A DNA stretch of 64,000 nt from Sclerotinia nivalis (Eukaryota; Ascomycota; Leotiomycetes; Helotiales; Sclerotiniaceae): the NCBI GenBank assembly GCA_029531795.1, contig JAPEIS010000008.1:1364001-1428000 (forward strand), read 5' to 3'. Below are positions 49,493 through 61,262 of this stretch, in pieces. The number at the start of each line of letters is the position of its first letter. The first letter of the stretch is position 1. Both the position numbers and the translations under genes were made by a program. A model generated the notes under the pieces. It saw only the letters and a list, made by a program, of their open reading frames with translations. It did not search any database and was not told where the DNA came from.

Positions 49493-51678
49493 ATGGGTCG
49501 ATCAGAAATCCGCAATATATGCAAAGTCTCACTTGATGAGCCTGCAGAAAGTCAGCCAAAACTTCACAACAGATGGCACCCAGACATTCCGTTCGCTGAC
49601 ACTATCAAAAATGGCGAAACGGTTAAAATAGAATGTGTAAGCGTCATCTAAACCTTGACTTTTATTAAAACAGCAGCTGACAACGTCAATAAAGGTTGAC
49701 TGGACTGGGGGTCAGATCAGTGCGTTTTTGACTTGTATCATCACTTTTGTATTTACTTACTGCTCTTCTAGAAAACGATGATAGTGCAGATGACGTGAAG
49801 AATGTCGACCTGACAAAAATCCACTACTTATCTGGACCCTTTGAAATCGAGACAGCAGAGCCAGGTGATGTATTGGTTGTTGAAATTATGGATGTACAGC
49901 CACATCAAGAGCATCCTTGGGGTTTGTAAGTTCCTTGAAGTCCAATGCTAAGTCTATATCGTTTACTGATCACATCCAGTACTGGTGAGTAGTGAGCAGA
50001 TTAAGCAGATTCAGTGAATTTGGTAGTGACTTTTGCTGCCAGGTGTTTTCGCCAAAGAAAATGGAGGCGGTTTCCTGGATGAAATTTACCCATCGGCGTA
50101 TGTCTGACTTCGATTGGACTTTTTCTTAATTTGGGAACTGATGAGTAGTGATGTAGAGCTAAGGCTATCTGGGATTTCGAGGGGATCTACTGTTCCTCAC
50201 GACATATCCCTCATGTCAAATTCCCCGGATTGATTCACCCTGGCATTCTTGGCTGCGCACCATCCGCAGAGGTAGGTCTCTAAACTATCATTTTGTCTTG
50301 CTCCCTTTTTTGCACCGAGGCACTTTAGCAAGGAAAATACATTCAGGGGTTTCAACTGTCCGGACTGCAATCCAAGAGCGAGATATTTCCAATCTTGACT
50401 CCAGTATATATATTGATATCACTTGAGGGTATATTGATCAACTCAAGATGCCAAGCTATACCCAAATGGATATAGATTTTTTGAGAATATTGAAAGTTTT
50501 ACAAAGCTGGATGAAAGTCTACACTGTTGGACATCCTTGGCGAATCACCACGAAACCATTCAAGATTTACCATTCTAATGACAGATGATAGGTTCTAGCC
50601 ACTTGGAATAAACGTGAGGGAGAATTGATCGCCGCGAACAAGCTGGACAGAATCGTTGCCCAACCACCAAATCCTCAAAATGCACATGCAGGTTCGGCAT
50701 CTGAGGACGTCAAAACAAAGGTTGCCCGCGAGGGTGCAAGAACAATCCCAGGTATCATCGTCAAACATTGCCCCAATTGTGATTCAAAAGCTGATATCTC
50801 TCAGGTCGTCCGGAACATGGCGGAAATTGTGACATCAAGAATCTTAGCAGAGGAAGCAAGGTGAGGATATCTAATAACGAGTTGTGTCAGCTCGAAGACT
50901 AATACATGATTAGGTGTACCTCCCGGTACACGTGAAAGGGGCTAAGTTTTCTGTTGGAGATCTCCATTTCTCTCGTGAGTCGTCATTCTGTTGTCCGTTT
51001 ATGATCAAAAACCTAATAGAAACATCAGAGGGTGATGGTGAAATTTCATTCTGCGGTGCCATTGAGATGTCTGGCGTTATTACCATCAATTTCAAGGTAA
51101 TGAAAAACGGCATGGCAGATCTTGGTATGAAATCACCGCTATATCTCCCTGGTCTGGTCGAACCACATTACGGACCAGGAAGATATCTTACCTTCGAAGG
51201 ATTCAGTGTGGACCAACATGGCAAACAGGTACGTAGTACAGCACGTCTATCCAAACGATTTTAAATACTAATGAATCACGAAAGCATTACATGGACGTAA
51301 CTGTAGCCTACCGTGAGACTATTCTACGTTGCATCGAGTATCTCCGTCGCTTCGGATACTCTGACTACCAGATCTATCTTTTGTTATCCTGTGCTCCAGT
51401 GCAAGGTCACGTTGCTGGAATCGTAGATATCCCAAATGGTAGGTTCCGCTTACCGTTTCCAAGCCACACGATCGTACACTAACAATTTTAAACTAGCATG
51501 CACGACGCTTGGTTTACCAATGGATATTTTCGACTTCGACATCTCTCCTTCAGGCCCCGCAAAGGAAATGAATATGGGCAGCTGCGCCTTTGAGACTGGA
51601 GTCACAGAGGGCAAGGTTACGAACGGTGGTGAGAATAGTGAGCACAGCTTCGGCGGTGGTTTGACTTACAAGAAGTAG
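49493..51678 (+). CDS. Formamidase (FmdA/AmdA family)
   Basis: Twelve exons: 49493-49636, 49695-49719, 49772-49925, 49980-49984, 50043-50097, 50157-50271, 50592-50751, 50805-50860, 50914-50974, 51029-51228, 51285-51438, 51497-51678. They join to 436 residues without a frame break. The enzyme hydrolyses formamide to formate and ammonia for nitrogen supply. Family blocks assembled across junctions include HPWGFTGVFAKENGGGF, TIPGRPEHGGNCDIKNLSRG, VYLPVHVKGAKFSVGDLHFS, QGDGEISFCGAIEMSG, HYMDVTVAYRE and RRFGYSDYQIYLLLSCAPV. Exon 4 is only 5 nt (TACTG) and is required for the GFTG block. Intron 6 is 320 nt, against about 50-60 nt for the rest. The intron inside 50752-50804 is needed for GRPEHGGNC, although that stretch is open without it. 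Confidence 0.93.
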
Positions 51679-52315
51679 TCAGGTATGCGTTTGGCCGCAC
51701 CTTGTACGGTAGAAAAAATTTAGAAAAAAAAGAAAAAATATATAGTTCAGCCTTCGCTTTACTCCACCTACTAGGTATTCACTTGGCGGTGACAATTAAT
51801 CCTCTGTACGAGTGATAGCAATGTGTTTTGATCTCCTGTGTGCCGCCGACGTGCCTTCGTTGGCTGAACGAGAGGCACCATGAGAGCCTTGAATTGCCTT
51901 TTCATCACTGAACGAGTGACCGATGCCGAAATCATCTCATTGTTCTATATGGAATTGAACATACATATCTCTCGATTTTACAATATAACATCGTTATTTT
52001 TTGAAAAAGGGGGGCTTCTTTTCTTCAGATCGGATTTTCCGAATCAAACGACGACATCAATACCACTTCCCTTCCTGTTTTCGTGTGCTGATATAGATGG
52101 CCCCCCTGCCTGTCCAACACATGGATTTCCATAGGTCTTACGGTTCATCTATGGATGCTTGCAATTCAACATACGTCGGTGATCGACCCCCTGAAGTACT
52201 GCACTCGTCATCTTGTCTACAGTAAAGTATTCACCTGAAGTTCGGTATCACACCACAACGAATATCGAATATCGCCAGGCTCCAAATGCTTTTATACATT
52301 ACTCTAGTTTTTGAT
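51679..52315. other. Convergent intergenic region
   Basis: The 637 bp lie between the ends of formamidase and the CoA-transferase. An 84-codon frame at 51880-52134 shows no family features. Nothing else is visible. Confidence 0.6.
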
Positions 52316-54206
52316 TCACAACATTGGTTTTAGATCACCTGCTACAATAAACGGTGCGTCTGTCTTTCTCTTAATCTCCTCCACTGTTACTCCATCTGCA
52401 ATTTCGATCAGAGTAAGACCTTTAGTGAAATCGACGTCAAACACACCCTATAAATTCGTCAATAACATTTTTTCCTTGCCATCGGCCACCATTCATCGAG
52501 TAATCACACCACCATCGGTACGGGTAGCAAGCCACTTACCAGTTCAGTAATTATCCTCGAAACGCAAGCTTTTCCTGTTAGAGGGAACTCGCACTGCTTC
52601 ACAATCTTCGCATTTCCTTTCTTATCGCAATGCTCCATTGTTACCACGACCTTCGTCATTGAAGGATTGCTGACTAAATCCATTGCCCCTCCAAAACCCT
52701 TTATCTTTCCAGGTAGCATCCAATTCGCAAGGTCGCCATTCCCACTTACTTGCATAGCTCCCAAGATGGTCAAGTTTACTCGTCCGGATCGAATCATGCC
52801 AAAACTCTCCTCGCTACCGAAAACTGCGGCACCAGGATTGAGTGTCACGGTCTCTTTGCCAGCATTAATGAGATCCGGGTCCTCCAAACCTTTTTGGGGG
52901 TAAGGACCTAATCCTAAGATACCATTTTCTGATTGTAGCTGCACCTCGACTTCTGGACCCACGAAAGATGGCGCAAGCATGGGCATTCCTATACCGAGAT
53001 TGGCGTACATTCCATTTTTGAATTCTTTGGCGGCGCGCCTAACGATTCTCTCTCGCTTCGCAGCAGTATCACCGCTACCCACTGCAAGATCAGAATATCA
53101 GTATTGCCTATCGAAAAAGAATTCGGAGGGATATGAGGGACATGGAAGTAAAAGTTGTAATGGGAAGCAAATGGAGTGTATATAATGAAACATAAAAGGG
53201 GGTATCGAAATCGAGGAACAGGATAAACTAGTACAAACAAAGAGGATTTAGTGAACTCAATTATGCTTACGGGCACTCTTCGCCGCCGGGTCATTTGGAT
53301 CTTTTGCGAAAGTGAATTTCTCGATGTTTTTGGGCGTTGTGGACTGGATAACTCTCTTGACATAAATCCCGGGGAGATGTACTGCCTCCGGTGGAATGTC
53401 TCCTGGCTCAACAATAATCTCCGCTTCCACAATTGTCATTTGTGCGTTTCTCCCCATAGCACCATTGAAATTGTTCGCAGCCAGCCGAAATTGACAATTT
53501 CCAAGCTTGTCTGCTTTCCACGCTTTCACAAATGCGTAGTCGCCTCGAATACTCTCTTCCAAAAGGTATGGTTTGCCGTGGAAGACTTTTACATCCTTGG
53601 GATAGGACAGCTCCTTTGGTGTACCATCTGGATTGTTACGAAGTGGCAGCTCACCAGTTTGTACAACCGTACCAAATGCGGCAGGTGTGTAGAAAGCAGG
53701 TATACCTTTACCACCCGAAGCACATCTCTCTGCCAGAGTTCCTTGTGGTGTTAATTCCAACTCCACTTCTCCCGTTAGGTACATCTTCTCGAAAGTTTTG
53801 TTTTCCCCTATATAACTCGCAATCATTTTCTTGATCTGCTTCGTTTTCAACAATTTTCCGAGACCCGATTCATCTGTGCCAGCATTATTCGAAACCGCGG
53901 TGAGACCGTTGAGCTCTGGTCTGCTGACGACTTCATCAATGAGGGTATCTGGAACACCACAGAGACCGAAGCCTCCGCATAGAACTGTGCTGTCTGGCTT
54001 CATGTCTTTAAGAGCCTCGGAGGCCGAAGGAAAGACTTTGTTGATTTCATTACGACGGGAGGTCGATGCAAATGTGCGAGCGAATAATAATGATTGCTAG
54101 AAACCACATTAGAGGTATGTATGAATCAGAAGATATAGGAATGGACTACCTTCCTACTATTCCTGGTATAAGCTCTAGCCGCTCGTAAACATAGACTGGT
54201 AGACAT
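52316..54206 (-). CDS. Succinyl-CoA:3-oxoacid CoA-transferase, mitochondrial (SCOT)
   Basis: Four exons (54206-54150, 54096-53271, 53081-52540, 52447-52316) give 518 residues, the usual fused alpha-beta length. The first 35 residues ([25 protein letters not shown]) form a mitochondrial presequence. The alpha half has [18 protein letters not shown] and [23 protein letters not shown] in two blocks. The beta half has [13 protein letters not shown] and [11 protein letters not shown] with the catalytic Glu-346, and ends [10 protein letters not shown]. The enzyme moves CoA between succinate and acetoacetate, and in fungi may also act on acetate or propionate. The 189-nt second intron interrupts the linker between halves. 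The last exon (44 codons) is too short to stand out alone but matches the family C-terminus. Confidence 0.94.
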
Positions 54207-54981
54207 TTTTGAGTAATGGGATCCGAATGAACTGGAGAATTGAACAGTGACACCGTTGGTATGCAGAATCTCTTGGATATAATGATCCTACCCTACCGTA
54301 TCAAGTTGAAGAAAAGAAAGAATGACAACAAGAACAAGAACAAGAACAGTAACACTAAGAGATTCACTGTATTGATTCAGTTCCCGAGGTCACGAACTCA
54401 AAGACATTAATGTATGAAAATTATGATGTTGCGGAGTATTATTTCATTCAAAAATCTGGGGGACCGGGTAAAATCATAGCCCTATGGAAACCGAGGAGAA
54501 CCCAATGGTGGGTTGGCCCTACAGCGGAAAAGATCCAATCCATCGGAATGATTCCGAATTCTGGTACTTCCGCACGGCGTACACCCATGCTAAAACCCCG
54601 CAACTACACCCCACCAGACCTAAGTAGATAGAGTTCTGGTAATTAATGCCACTTGTTTGTTGATATCCTTGTCCTCATCCTTATCCTCATCCTTATCCTC
54701 ATCCTTATCCTCATCCTTATCCTCATCCTTATCCTCATCCTTATCCTCATCCTCATCCTCCCTACTCTAAGCTCAGTCTATCCAGGACCATCTCTATTCA
54801 CATATCATCAGGATGCCTTGGCGCTTGCCAATCATACAGCTCTCAATCATTCACTCTTTTGTGCCACCTGATGTGTATGGAGGAGGCACAGCTATGATTT
54901 TTCAAAAGAAAAGGAACCTCGATGGCATCCTGAAATATAACTTCTCCAGATAAAAACATTTTTGAAACAGCATCAAAAATT
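54207..54981. other. Intergenic region with minisatellite
   Basis: It holds the CoA-transferase promoter (with AAGAACAAGAACAAGAACA near 54330), a 12-bp minisatellite and the upstream sequence of the P450 pseudogene. Confidence 0.55.
54672..54760. repeat. 12-bp minisatellite (CCTCATCCTTAT)n
   Basis: About seven units of CCTCATCCTTAT, the last ones shortened to CCTCAT. It yields an Ile-Leu repeat frame that is not a gene. Confidence 0.9.
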
Positions 54982-56842
54982 ATGGCCAACGAAACAATGT
55001 ACATTTCAATCCCATTCATCGAAACAATACTCAGCTATGCGCCACTCCCTTATTTTCCTGTTGTCAATATTGTGACGACGGGATGCGCAGTCTGGTTGTG
55101 TTGGTGAATATGGAAGTTCGTTCTATTGCCACAGATATATCCTAATGAACCACGGCAACTTCCTTACTGGATCCCAGGTATGTGATCCAAGGATATTAGA
55201 CTGGCTTACAAGTAGCAGCTTCTAATCATTTCAATAGTTATCGGTCATGTACGAGGTATGTTTATGGACTCCAATAGGCTATTCTCCTATGCAAGGTATG
55301 TATTGCTCAGGACATTTTCAGGTAGAGTTCCTATTTTCGCAATCTCTGCTTCGAGCATGAGGTACAGAAAATAGGCAATTGCTGATATTAGATTGATAGG
55401 GAATATTTTGACAATTGTCGCGAGATTTTTATCATCACGGTGATGGGCAAGGAGCTTTATATTGTAACCTCTGCCGAAGACGTCTCCGCAATCTACAGAA
55501 ACACAGAGGCATTCGATTTTGATCCCATAATCATGGAGATATTTACTGATTTTGGAGTAACGTCCGATACATTTGAGAAAATGCATGAACGCAATTGGCC
55601 ACACGGCAAACACTGGATTGACATCGTCCATGAAATCTTCAAGCTACAAATGCATCCTGGTGAGAAATTACAAAAGCTAGAATCGACTTTCCTGAGCAAT
55701 ATCGATAGTTCTCTGGCCTGGCATAAACTACGTGGTGATGTGGTTTTATCAGAAGACGAAGAGAATGGAGAGACCGGAGAGAAGGTTGTGTCTCTCTTCA
55801 GATGGTGCTACCAGGTCTTGTGGATTCAGCGTCGAACGCAGTTTTTGGTGAATCGTTGCATAGAGTCGCCCCGGATCTGCTGAAAGACTTCTTCGTATTT
55901 GATACAGAGAGCTGGAAGCTACCACTAAGGTATCCTAAAGGTGCCGCTAGGAATACGTATGATGCCAAGGCAAAAGGAGAAGCAGCTTTCGATAAGTATC
56001 TTGCATTACCAGCCGTCGAAAGAAGGGATGCTATTTTTGGTTGATTCATGAGATAGAAAATGGAATGAAGAGTATGGGAGTCCATCAGAAATCGCAGACT
56101 TCATCGATCCTATTCGTTTTCATACGGCTGTGAGAAAAAACCCCAATCACTAATTTTCATGCTTTTATCATCAGAGCTGACCGTTTTTGACAGTATCAAC
56201 ACGAACGCTTATAGGACCCGCTTCTGGTGCCTCGTTCATCTCCTCCAAGACCGTTCTTTACTTGATGCGATCATTTTCTAGACTAAACCAGCATTCCAAA
56301 CGGAGGGCGAGATCAGTATGGTTTATCTTTTCGACCACTGCCCTCTATTAAATTCGTTCTACGAAGAGGTTGTCCGACGTACAACTTTTTCAATTGGTGC
56401 GCGTGAAGTTGTGGATGAAGTTACAATAGGTGGTAAGGTACTTCATCCTGGCAGGAAACTTTTGATGCCATTCCAGCAAATGCACCTTGACACCAGAGTA
56501 TTTGGCGATAACGCTACAGAATTTGACCCAAGGCGCTTCCTGAACAATCCTTCGCTTGTGAGGAGTACCATTTATCGTCCCTTTGGCGGAGGTTCAACAT
56601 ATTGCCCTGGAAGATTTTTAGCTCGTCGTGAAATTTTCATGTTTGTGGTTTTACTTTTGCATCGCTTTGATATTGATTTGGAACCAAGAAAGGAAATCAA
56701 GTTTCCCGAGATGGATGACTCTATCTCATCTGTAGGCGTCATGGGACCACGTCTTGGGGATGATCTCATGATAAGCGTGAGACCTGCCTGTATGACTCCA
56801 ATCGCGGAGCGATGTTCAAGAAATAGCTTTCTGCAGGACTAG
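54982..56842 (+). pseudogene. Cytochrome P450 pseudogene
   Basis: P450 landmarks occur in order: an N-terminal hydrophobic start (from ATG 54982), LPYWIP and VIGHVRG across an intron at about 55180-55237, GKELYIVTSAEDVSAIYRN, an I-helix-like NTNAYRTRFW (near 56205), the ExxR motif within FYEEVVRRT, and the haem loop FGGGSTYCPGR (near 56583). Lesions are multiple: TGA at 55105-55107 (codon 42), a frameshift at about 55815 inside WCYQ/LVDSASN, another near 56041 before IHEIENGMKSMG, another near 56090 before IADFIDPIRF, and further loss between there and the I helix. Such density excludes a sequencing slip. The sequence type resembles fungal P450s often labelled after the CYP7/CYP8 sterol and prostacyclin enzymes. 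The substrate is unknown. Confidence 0.9.
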
Positions 56843-58980
56843 TTCGCAACAATTGGATAGATCGAAATTACGCAGTAACTCCAACACATGAAGACTTCTG
56901 TCGGCTGACTAGACTAGTTTTGAGATCTGAACCATGCTCTCAACATCATTGGAGATGTTGTTGGCGAGAGTATGAGTCATGTTAAACGCTGAAATTGCTA
57001 CACATTTGCCTTGTCAAGTCGTTTGGCACCATCAAAAATCTCTGCAATCGCATTCCGTCCATTCTACCAATAGGAAGGTCCCTCGATACGATCTTTCCTT
57101 TCATCAGCTTTCCATCGCCTTTTTGACCTCTTCATCCACCACTGCCGTTCCATCTACCCACTGCGGTACCCCCACATTGCGTTGGTAGGCCTTCCATTTT
57201 CACAACTACCCTCACGACATTATGCAGGTCATTCTCTCCAACAATGTGTCATCGTCCCAAAACATTCTCCCCAAAGTGGCAATACAAATTTAGAATGTTT
57301 GTACATTAGAGCGACTAACGCGCAAGGGATTTACCTGACACAGGAACGGATTTGTGGAAAGGAAGGGACCGCTTCATCTCCTCAGCGGCCATGTAGCACT
57401 GTCGATTCTCTGTGATATCAAGCTTAGAGACATGAAAAATGTAAAGTGGGGGTTCCTAGTTTATCCTGACGACCATTCGACTGCCCTATACTGGGCATAT
57501 TTAACATCAGCCACCAGCATGACGGATCAAGCGGGTAAAAAGCTTACCAATTCACGGCCAGGCTCAAAACATCAAACGTCAATGTTGGCTTGGATCTCTT
57601 ATAACTGGGGTAAAGAAAGCCATGTCTCCGTAGAAATGAATCTGCAATGGGCTTATGAAGATGGAATATATTCCCCGGAAGGAAGTGACTCTGTACGTTA
57701 GCCAGGGCCAGGAGATGAAATGAATAAAGGAGTACAGTAGGGCTGAATTATCATGTAAAGCCTGGTTTTCTAGGATCTATTCGACCAAAAATCTTTCCTC
57801 TGCAAGTGAAATTTGAAATTTCCTAGTTATACTCGAGTACAGATTCGTACTACTATGACAATGAGTATTTTCCAGCAGTCTAAGAGGCTGAATTGATCTC
57901 CAATGCAGATGAATGATGACTCATTATCATTACTACGATAAGTCTTTCAAAGTCCTAATATCTCATATTGAGATATGTATATTGTGGTTTCGACGGAGGG
58001 GGTTTAGGTGGTGGAGGATTGCACTTCTATTTCTCAATGTAGGAATATGTAGTTCATAAATGGCCATATCTGATTTGGGCCTTGCCATTTTGCGCCATGA
58101 ACAATCACACTCATAATGAATACATCAAAAAGAAAGTGGTAGTGGCGGCTAGCCAATTATCATCCATTGCAGAGGTACAGTACTTTGGACAAGCCCGTGT
58201 TTGTAAGGCATAGTTGTTGATGAGCCACAACACTCCTTCGTCTTCAGAACTTCCAAGGTCAAAATACAAGCGTGAACATGTTTTATTATCTTTAGCTTGT
58301 AGTTTGATATCTGCGACTTGGGTTTGGAAGACAGTTATTAGCTAATTCGACAATGTATTCATTGTCTCTCGAGGATACACATTATACGGTAGTCCATTTC
58401 AAGGTGCTATACCATATTCTTTAGAACATGGACACGATCTATCTCCCTTTGTGAACCGTGCCGAATTTCTGATGGGTTGAGAATTGCTCTGATGAAGCTA
58501 AAAGAATTTCCACAGGTCGTGTTGACGAATTGAGGGATTCGTGGAAGCAGAATTATATCTCCAGAGGCTTGTCCGGTCCGATAAAGTCTTGCAAAAAAAA
58601 ATTATATATATATATATATATTGCCAGGGAATGAATGGTCTTACTCATAATGGATAATGAGTAAGGATTTCAAGACAGCTGTCCGTTCTTACGAATTGAA
58701 CAATCGAAGTCCAGTTAAAAGATTCACTGGGAATTGCTGGGAGTGCCTAGTATGTTCAAGGTGGTAGTTGTATCAATGGTGGTGTCAATAGATCTCGCCG
58801 TAGCTTCATCGGTTGTCAATATAGTTTGTACACTAGACTTTCTGTGGTCATGTTGTTCAGTCACAGCAGATGCTCATGAATCAAGCAGTTGATATGGCTC
58901 TTACGTGCTCGACCTCGAAAGCTATCATTGCCCTATCTGACAAGTTCTATGAAACAGGCTCATAGCTTCTATATATTTGG
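56843..58980. other. Gene-poor stretch with unresolved open frames
   Basis: Frames of 69, 77 and 115 codons (56979-57188, 57182-57415, 57354-57701) overlap on the plus strand but show no motif I know. Reverse-strand translation near 57010-57190 gives short protein-like pieces such as VPQWVDGTAVVDEEVKKAME, broken by stops, so a decayed minus-strand gene is possible. From 57720 to 58980 I see only a (TA)n run at 58604-58621. Confidence 0.4.
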
Positions 58981-59332
58981 TGATCGAGAAATTCAATTTG
59001 GAAATAGAAATTCGCTTAATAACAGAATTATAGTTTCGAATATCAAAATTAATTATTAAAGAAACTTTGAAAAAGAAGAATTTTGATAGAAAAAAGAAGA
59101 AATATAAAAAAGAAAAAGAATTTTTGTTTATATAATATTGAATTGAATTGAGTAATAACTATATTATATATAGCATCTGCAAAATATCTACAAAGACGAC
59201 GATAAAATGTTTAGCTAATCTGGCTAATATATACTAACCGGAATAATAGCGGGATAATAGATTAAAAGCCTTGATAATAGTATAACAATAGCGATAACAG
59301 ATTAAGAACCTCGATAAAAGCTTGACAATAAC

Positions 59333-59782
59333 GATAATATAATTTTGTATAAAGACAAAACTATAATAATAAGTATAATATGATTTTGTATATGAATAAA
59401 ACCGGGATAATGGTGATAATATGATTTTGTATATAAATAAAATCAGGATAACAGTGATAATATGATTTCGTATATAGATAAAACTAGGATAACGGTAATA
59501 ATATGATTTTGTATATGAATAAAAGTAGGATAATAATAATAATATGATTTCGTGTATAGATAAATTCGGGATAATAGTGATAATATAATTTCGTATATAA
59601 ATAAAACCGGGACAATAGTAATAATATGATTTCGTATATAGATAAAACTGAGATAACGGTGATAATATAATTTCGTATATGAATAAAACTAGGATAATAT
59701 AGATAATATAATTTTATATATAGATAAAGTATAAACAATAGTGATTAAATAATTTGGTATATAAATAAAACTAGAATAAAAT
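59333..59782. repeat. 41-bp tandem array, about 11 copies
   Basis: Each unit starts [GA]ATAATAT[GA]ATTT[TC]GTATAT, continues with GAATAAAAC or AGATAAAAC and ends with GGGATAATAGT-like sequence. Copies run head to tail with a 41-nt period (one is 42, one 40). Differences between copies are mostly A/G and C/T transitions. Confidence 0.9.
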
Positions 59783-60602
59783 TTAAGAAATATTTAAATA
59801 GTATATTTATATATATTTAACAAGTATATATTATATACTTTAATATAGTAGATTAATATATATAATAGTTGTATAATTATATTTTAATATTATTTGATGA
59901 AAATATTATTGTAATAAATGAAAGTGAATAAAACCTAGTATAAAATTATTAATAGTGATTTTATTTTCAATACAAAAAATATAATCATTATATTATAAAA
60001 TCAATCTAAATTAAAAAAGAATTACTTTTTTATATTTTGTTTGTTTATTTCTTAATCTATAATTTCTACTCTTTAGTTTTTAATCTGCTTTCTATTGATC
60101 TTCTATAATATAATTCTAATCAAAGTTTTTCTTTTTCTTTTTCTTTTATTTTGAATTATTTTGATTATTGTTTTTGTTAAGATATATATCTTTTACTTTT
60201 TTATTATTTTCTTTTTATATTTTCGTTCAATTTGATATATTTGTTTTATATTAATCTTTATTCAATTCTATATATAAAATGACTGATATTGATTTTAATT
60301 AATATAATTATTGATAAAATATTTATTATATCTATTTTGATCTTGTACTGTTGATAAATCTATTGAAATAATATAGATATTATAAAGAACAATAATTAAC
60401 GAGTAAATTCGAGTATTAATTGAATATTATATTCTTTTTTGAAATACAATTTCAATTATTCTATAAAATATATTTGGTTATCTATAATCCAATACTTTTA
60501 TCAAATCGATTATAGTTTTTATATATATAGGAATAGATTGATATTTATTTTATTGATTAATATCAAAAATCTTTATTACAATTTGTAGCTATTTAATATA
60601 GC

Positions 60603-60665
60603 TGTCACGGGTTCGTAACCCGTTCTTAGCTAGTCTGCATAGATGTCTAAGGCACCTATCCTCTA
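60603..60665. repeat. LTR-like 5' end with hairpin
   Basis: TGTCACGGGTTCGTAACCCG starts at 60603. ACGGGTT and AACCCGT (60607-60623) make a 7-bp perfect stem. The region resembles the start at 61105 in order of motifs (TGTYACGGGTTC, then AGGCAC, then TCTATATA) and may be a fragment of the same LTR. Confidence 0.45.
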
Positions 60666-60891
60666 TATAATCGATGCTCTTCCTAGCATCTTCTTTTTTT
60701 TTTTGTAGAATATTATTATATTATAAAGCATTTTATTATTATCGTGATAGTATATTCTATTCTTTACAAAGATTCTGTTATTGAACAGGAAAGGCAATCT
60801 AGTTTTGCTACAAATAATCAATTTTATAAAACATTTGGAAACTTCGATTAATAATATATCGATAAATAATAAATAATACATTAATTCGATT

Positions 60892-60970
60892 CAAATCCAG
60901 ATCCAGATTCAAATCTAAACTCAAACCCAAACCCAAATTCAGACTCAGATTCAAACCCAGATCTCGATTT
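60892..60970. repeat. Hexamer-type repeat, CAAATC/CAGATC/CAAACC units
   Basis: A run of related hexamers (CAGATC, CAAATC, CAAACC) spans about 80 bp inside the AT-rich block and is unusually C-rich for it. Confidence 0.65.
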
Positions 60971-61104
60971 GATCAGTGTTATATTGTTATATAATCGAAA
61001 TCAAAGATTTTACAATCATATCTTAGTTTTTAAGATTGTTTTAAATAATTTATTATTATATTAGATATCATTTAATCAATCTTATCAGAATCATCAACAT
61101 CTCC

Positions 61105-61262
61105 TGTTACGGGTTCATCTCCCTTCACCTGCACGTGATCATGTGTGCCTTAGGCACACATGTATGCATTCACTTCTATATAGTCAGGTCACCTCCTTGA
61201 ACTTTTTCCCCTTCTTATAGTACAATTATAGATCAACCCTATATATATCTTTTTCTTTACTG
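61105..61262 (+). repeat. Probable LTR segment of the gypsy remnant
   Basis: TGTTACGGGTTC at 61105 begins a less AT-rich segment of about 150 bp with a perfect 10-bp stem, CATGTGTGCC and GGCACACATG around TTA (61140-61162). A TCTATATAG stretch (61178-61186) follows that could serve as a core promoter. TG at the start and the position just upstream of gag fit a 5' LTR. No matching 3' LTR is in the window. Confidence 0.5.

Larger units (their letters stand above)
58980..61104. repeat. AT-rich decayed repeat block
   Basis: From about 58980 composition falls abruptly to very AT-rich with stops in all frames, as in RIP-affected repeats. It contains the 41-bp array, T-rich runs (60000-60260), a first LTR-like start at 60603 and a hexamer-like repeat (60892-60970). 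There is no gene. Confidence 0.7.

Noticed and set aside
50625..50864. Continuous reading of formamidase through 50752-50804
   Set aside because: Open without splicing, but it destroys the family block GRPEHGGNCDIKNLSRG, which reappears when a 53-nt intron is removed.
52667..54100. Several plus-strand open frames of 68-167 codons across the CoA-transferase
   Set aside because: They are antisense shadows of a well-supported four-exon gene.
59484..59738. 84-codon Tyr/Ile-rich open frame on the minus strand
   Set aside because: It follows the 41-bp tandem array (period 123 nt in frame) and is not a gene.
59333..59782. CRISPR-like array
   Set aside because: Units are head to tail without unique spacers, and the organism is a fungus; it is an ordinary tandem repeat.
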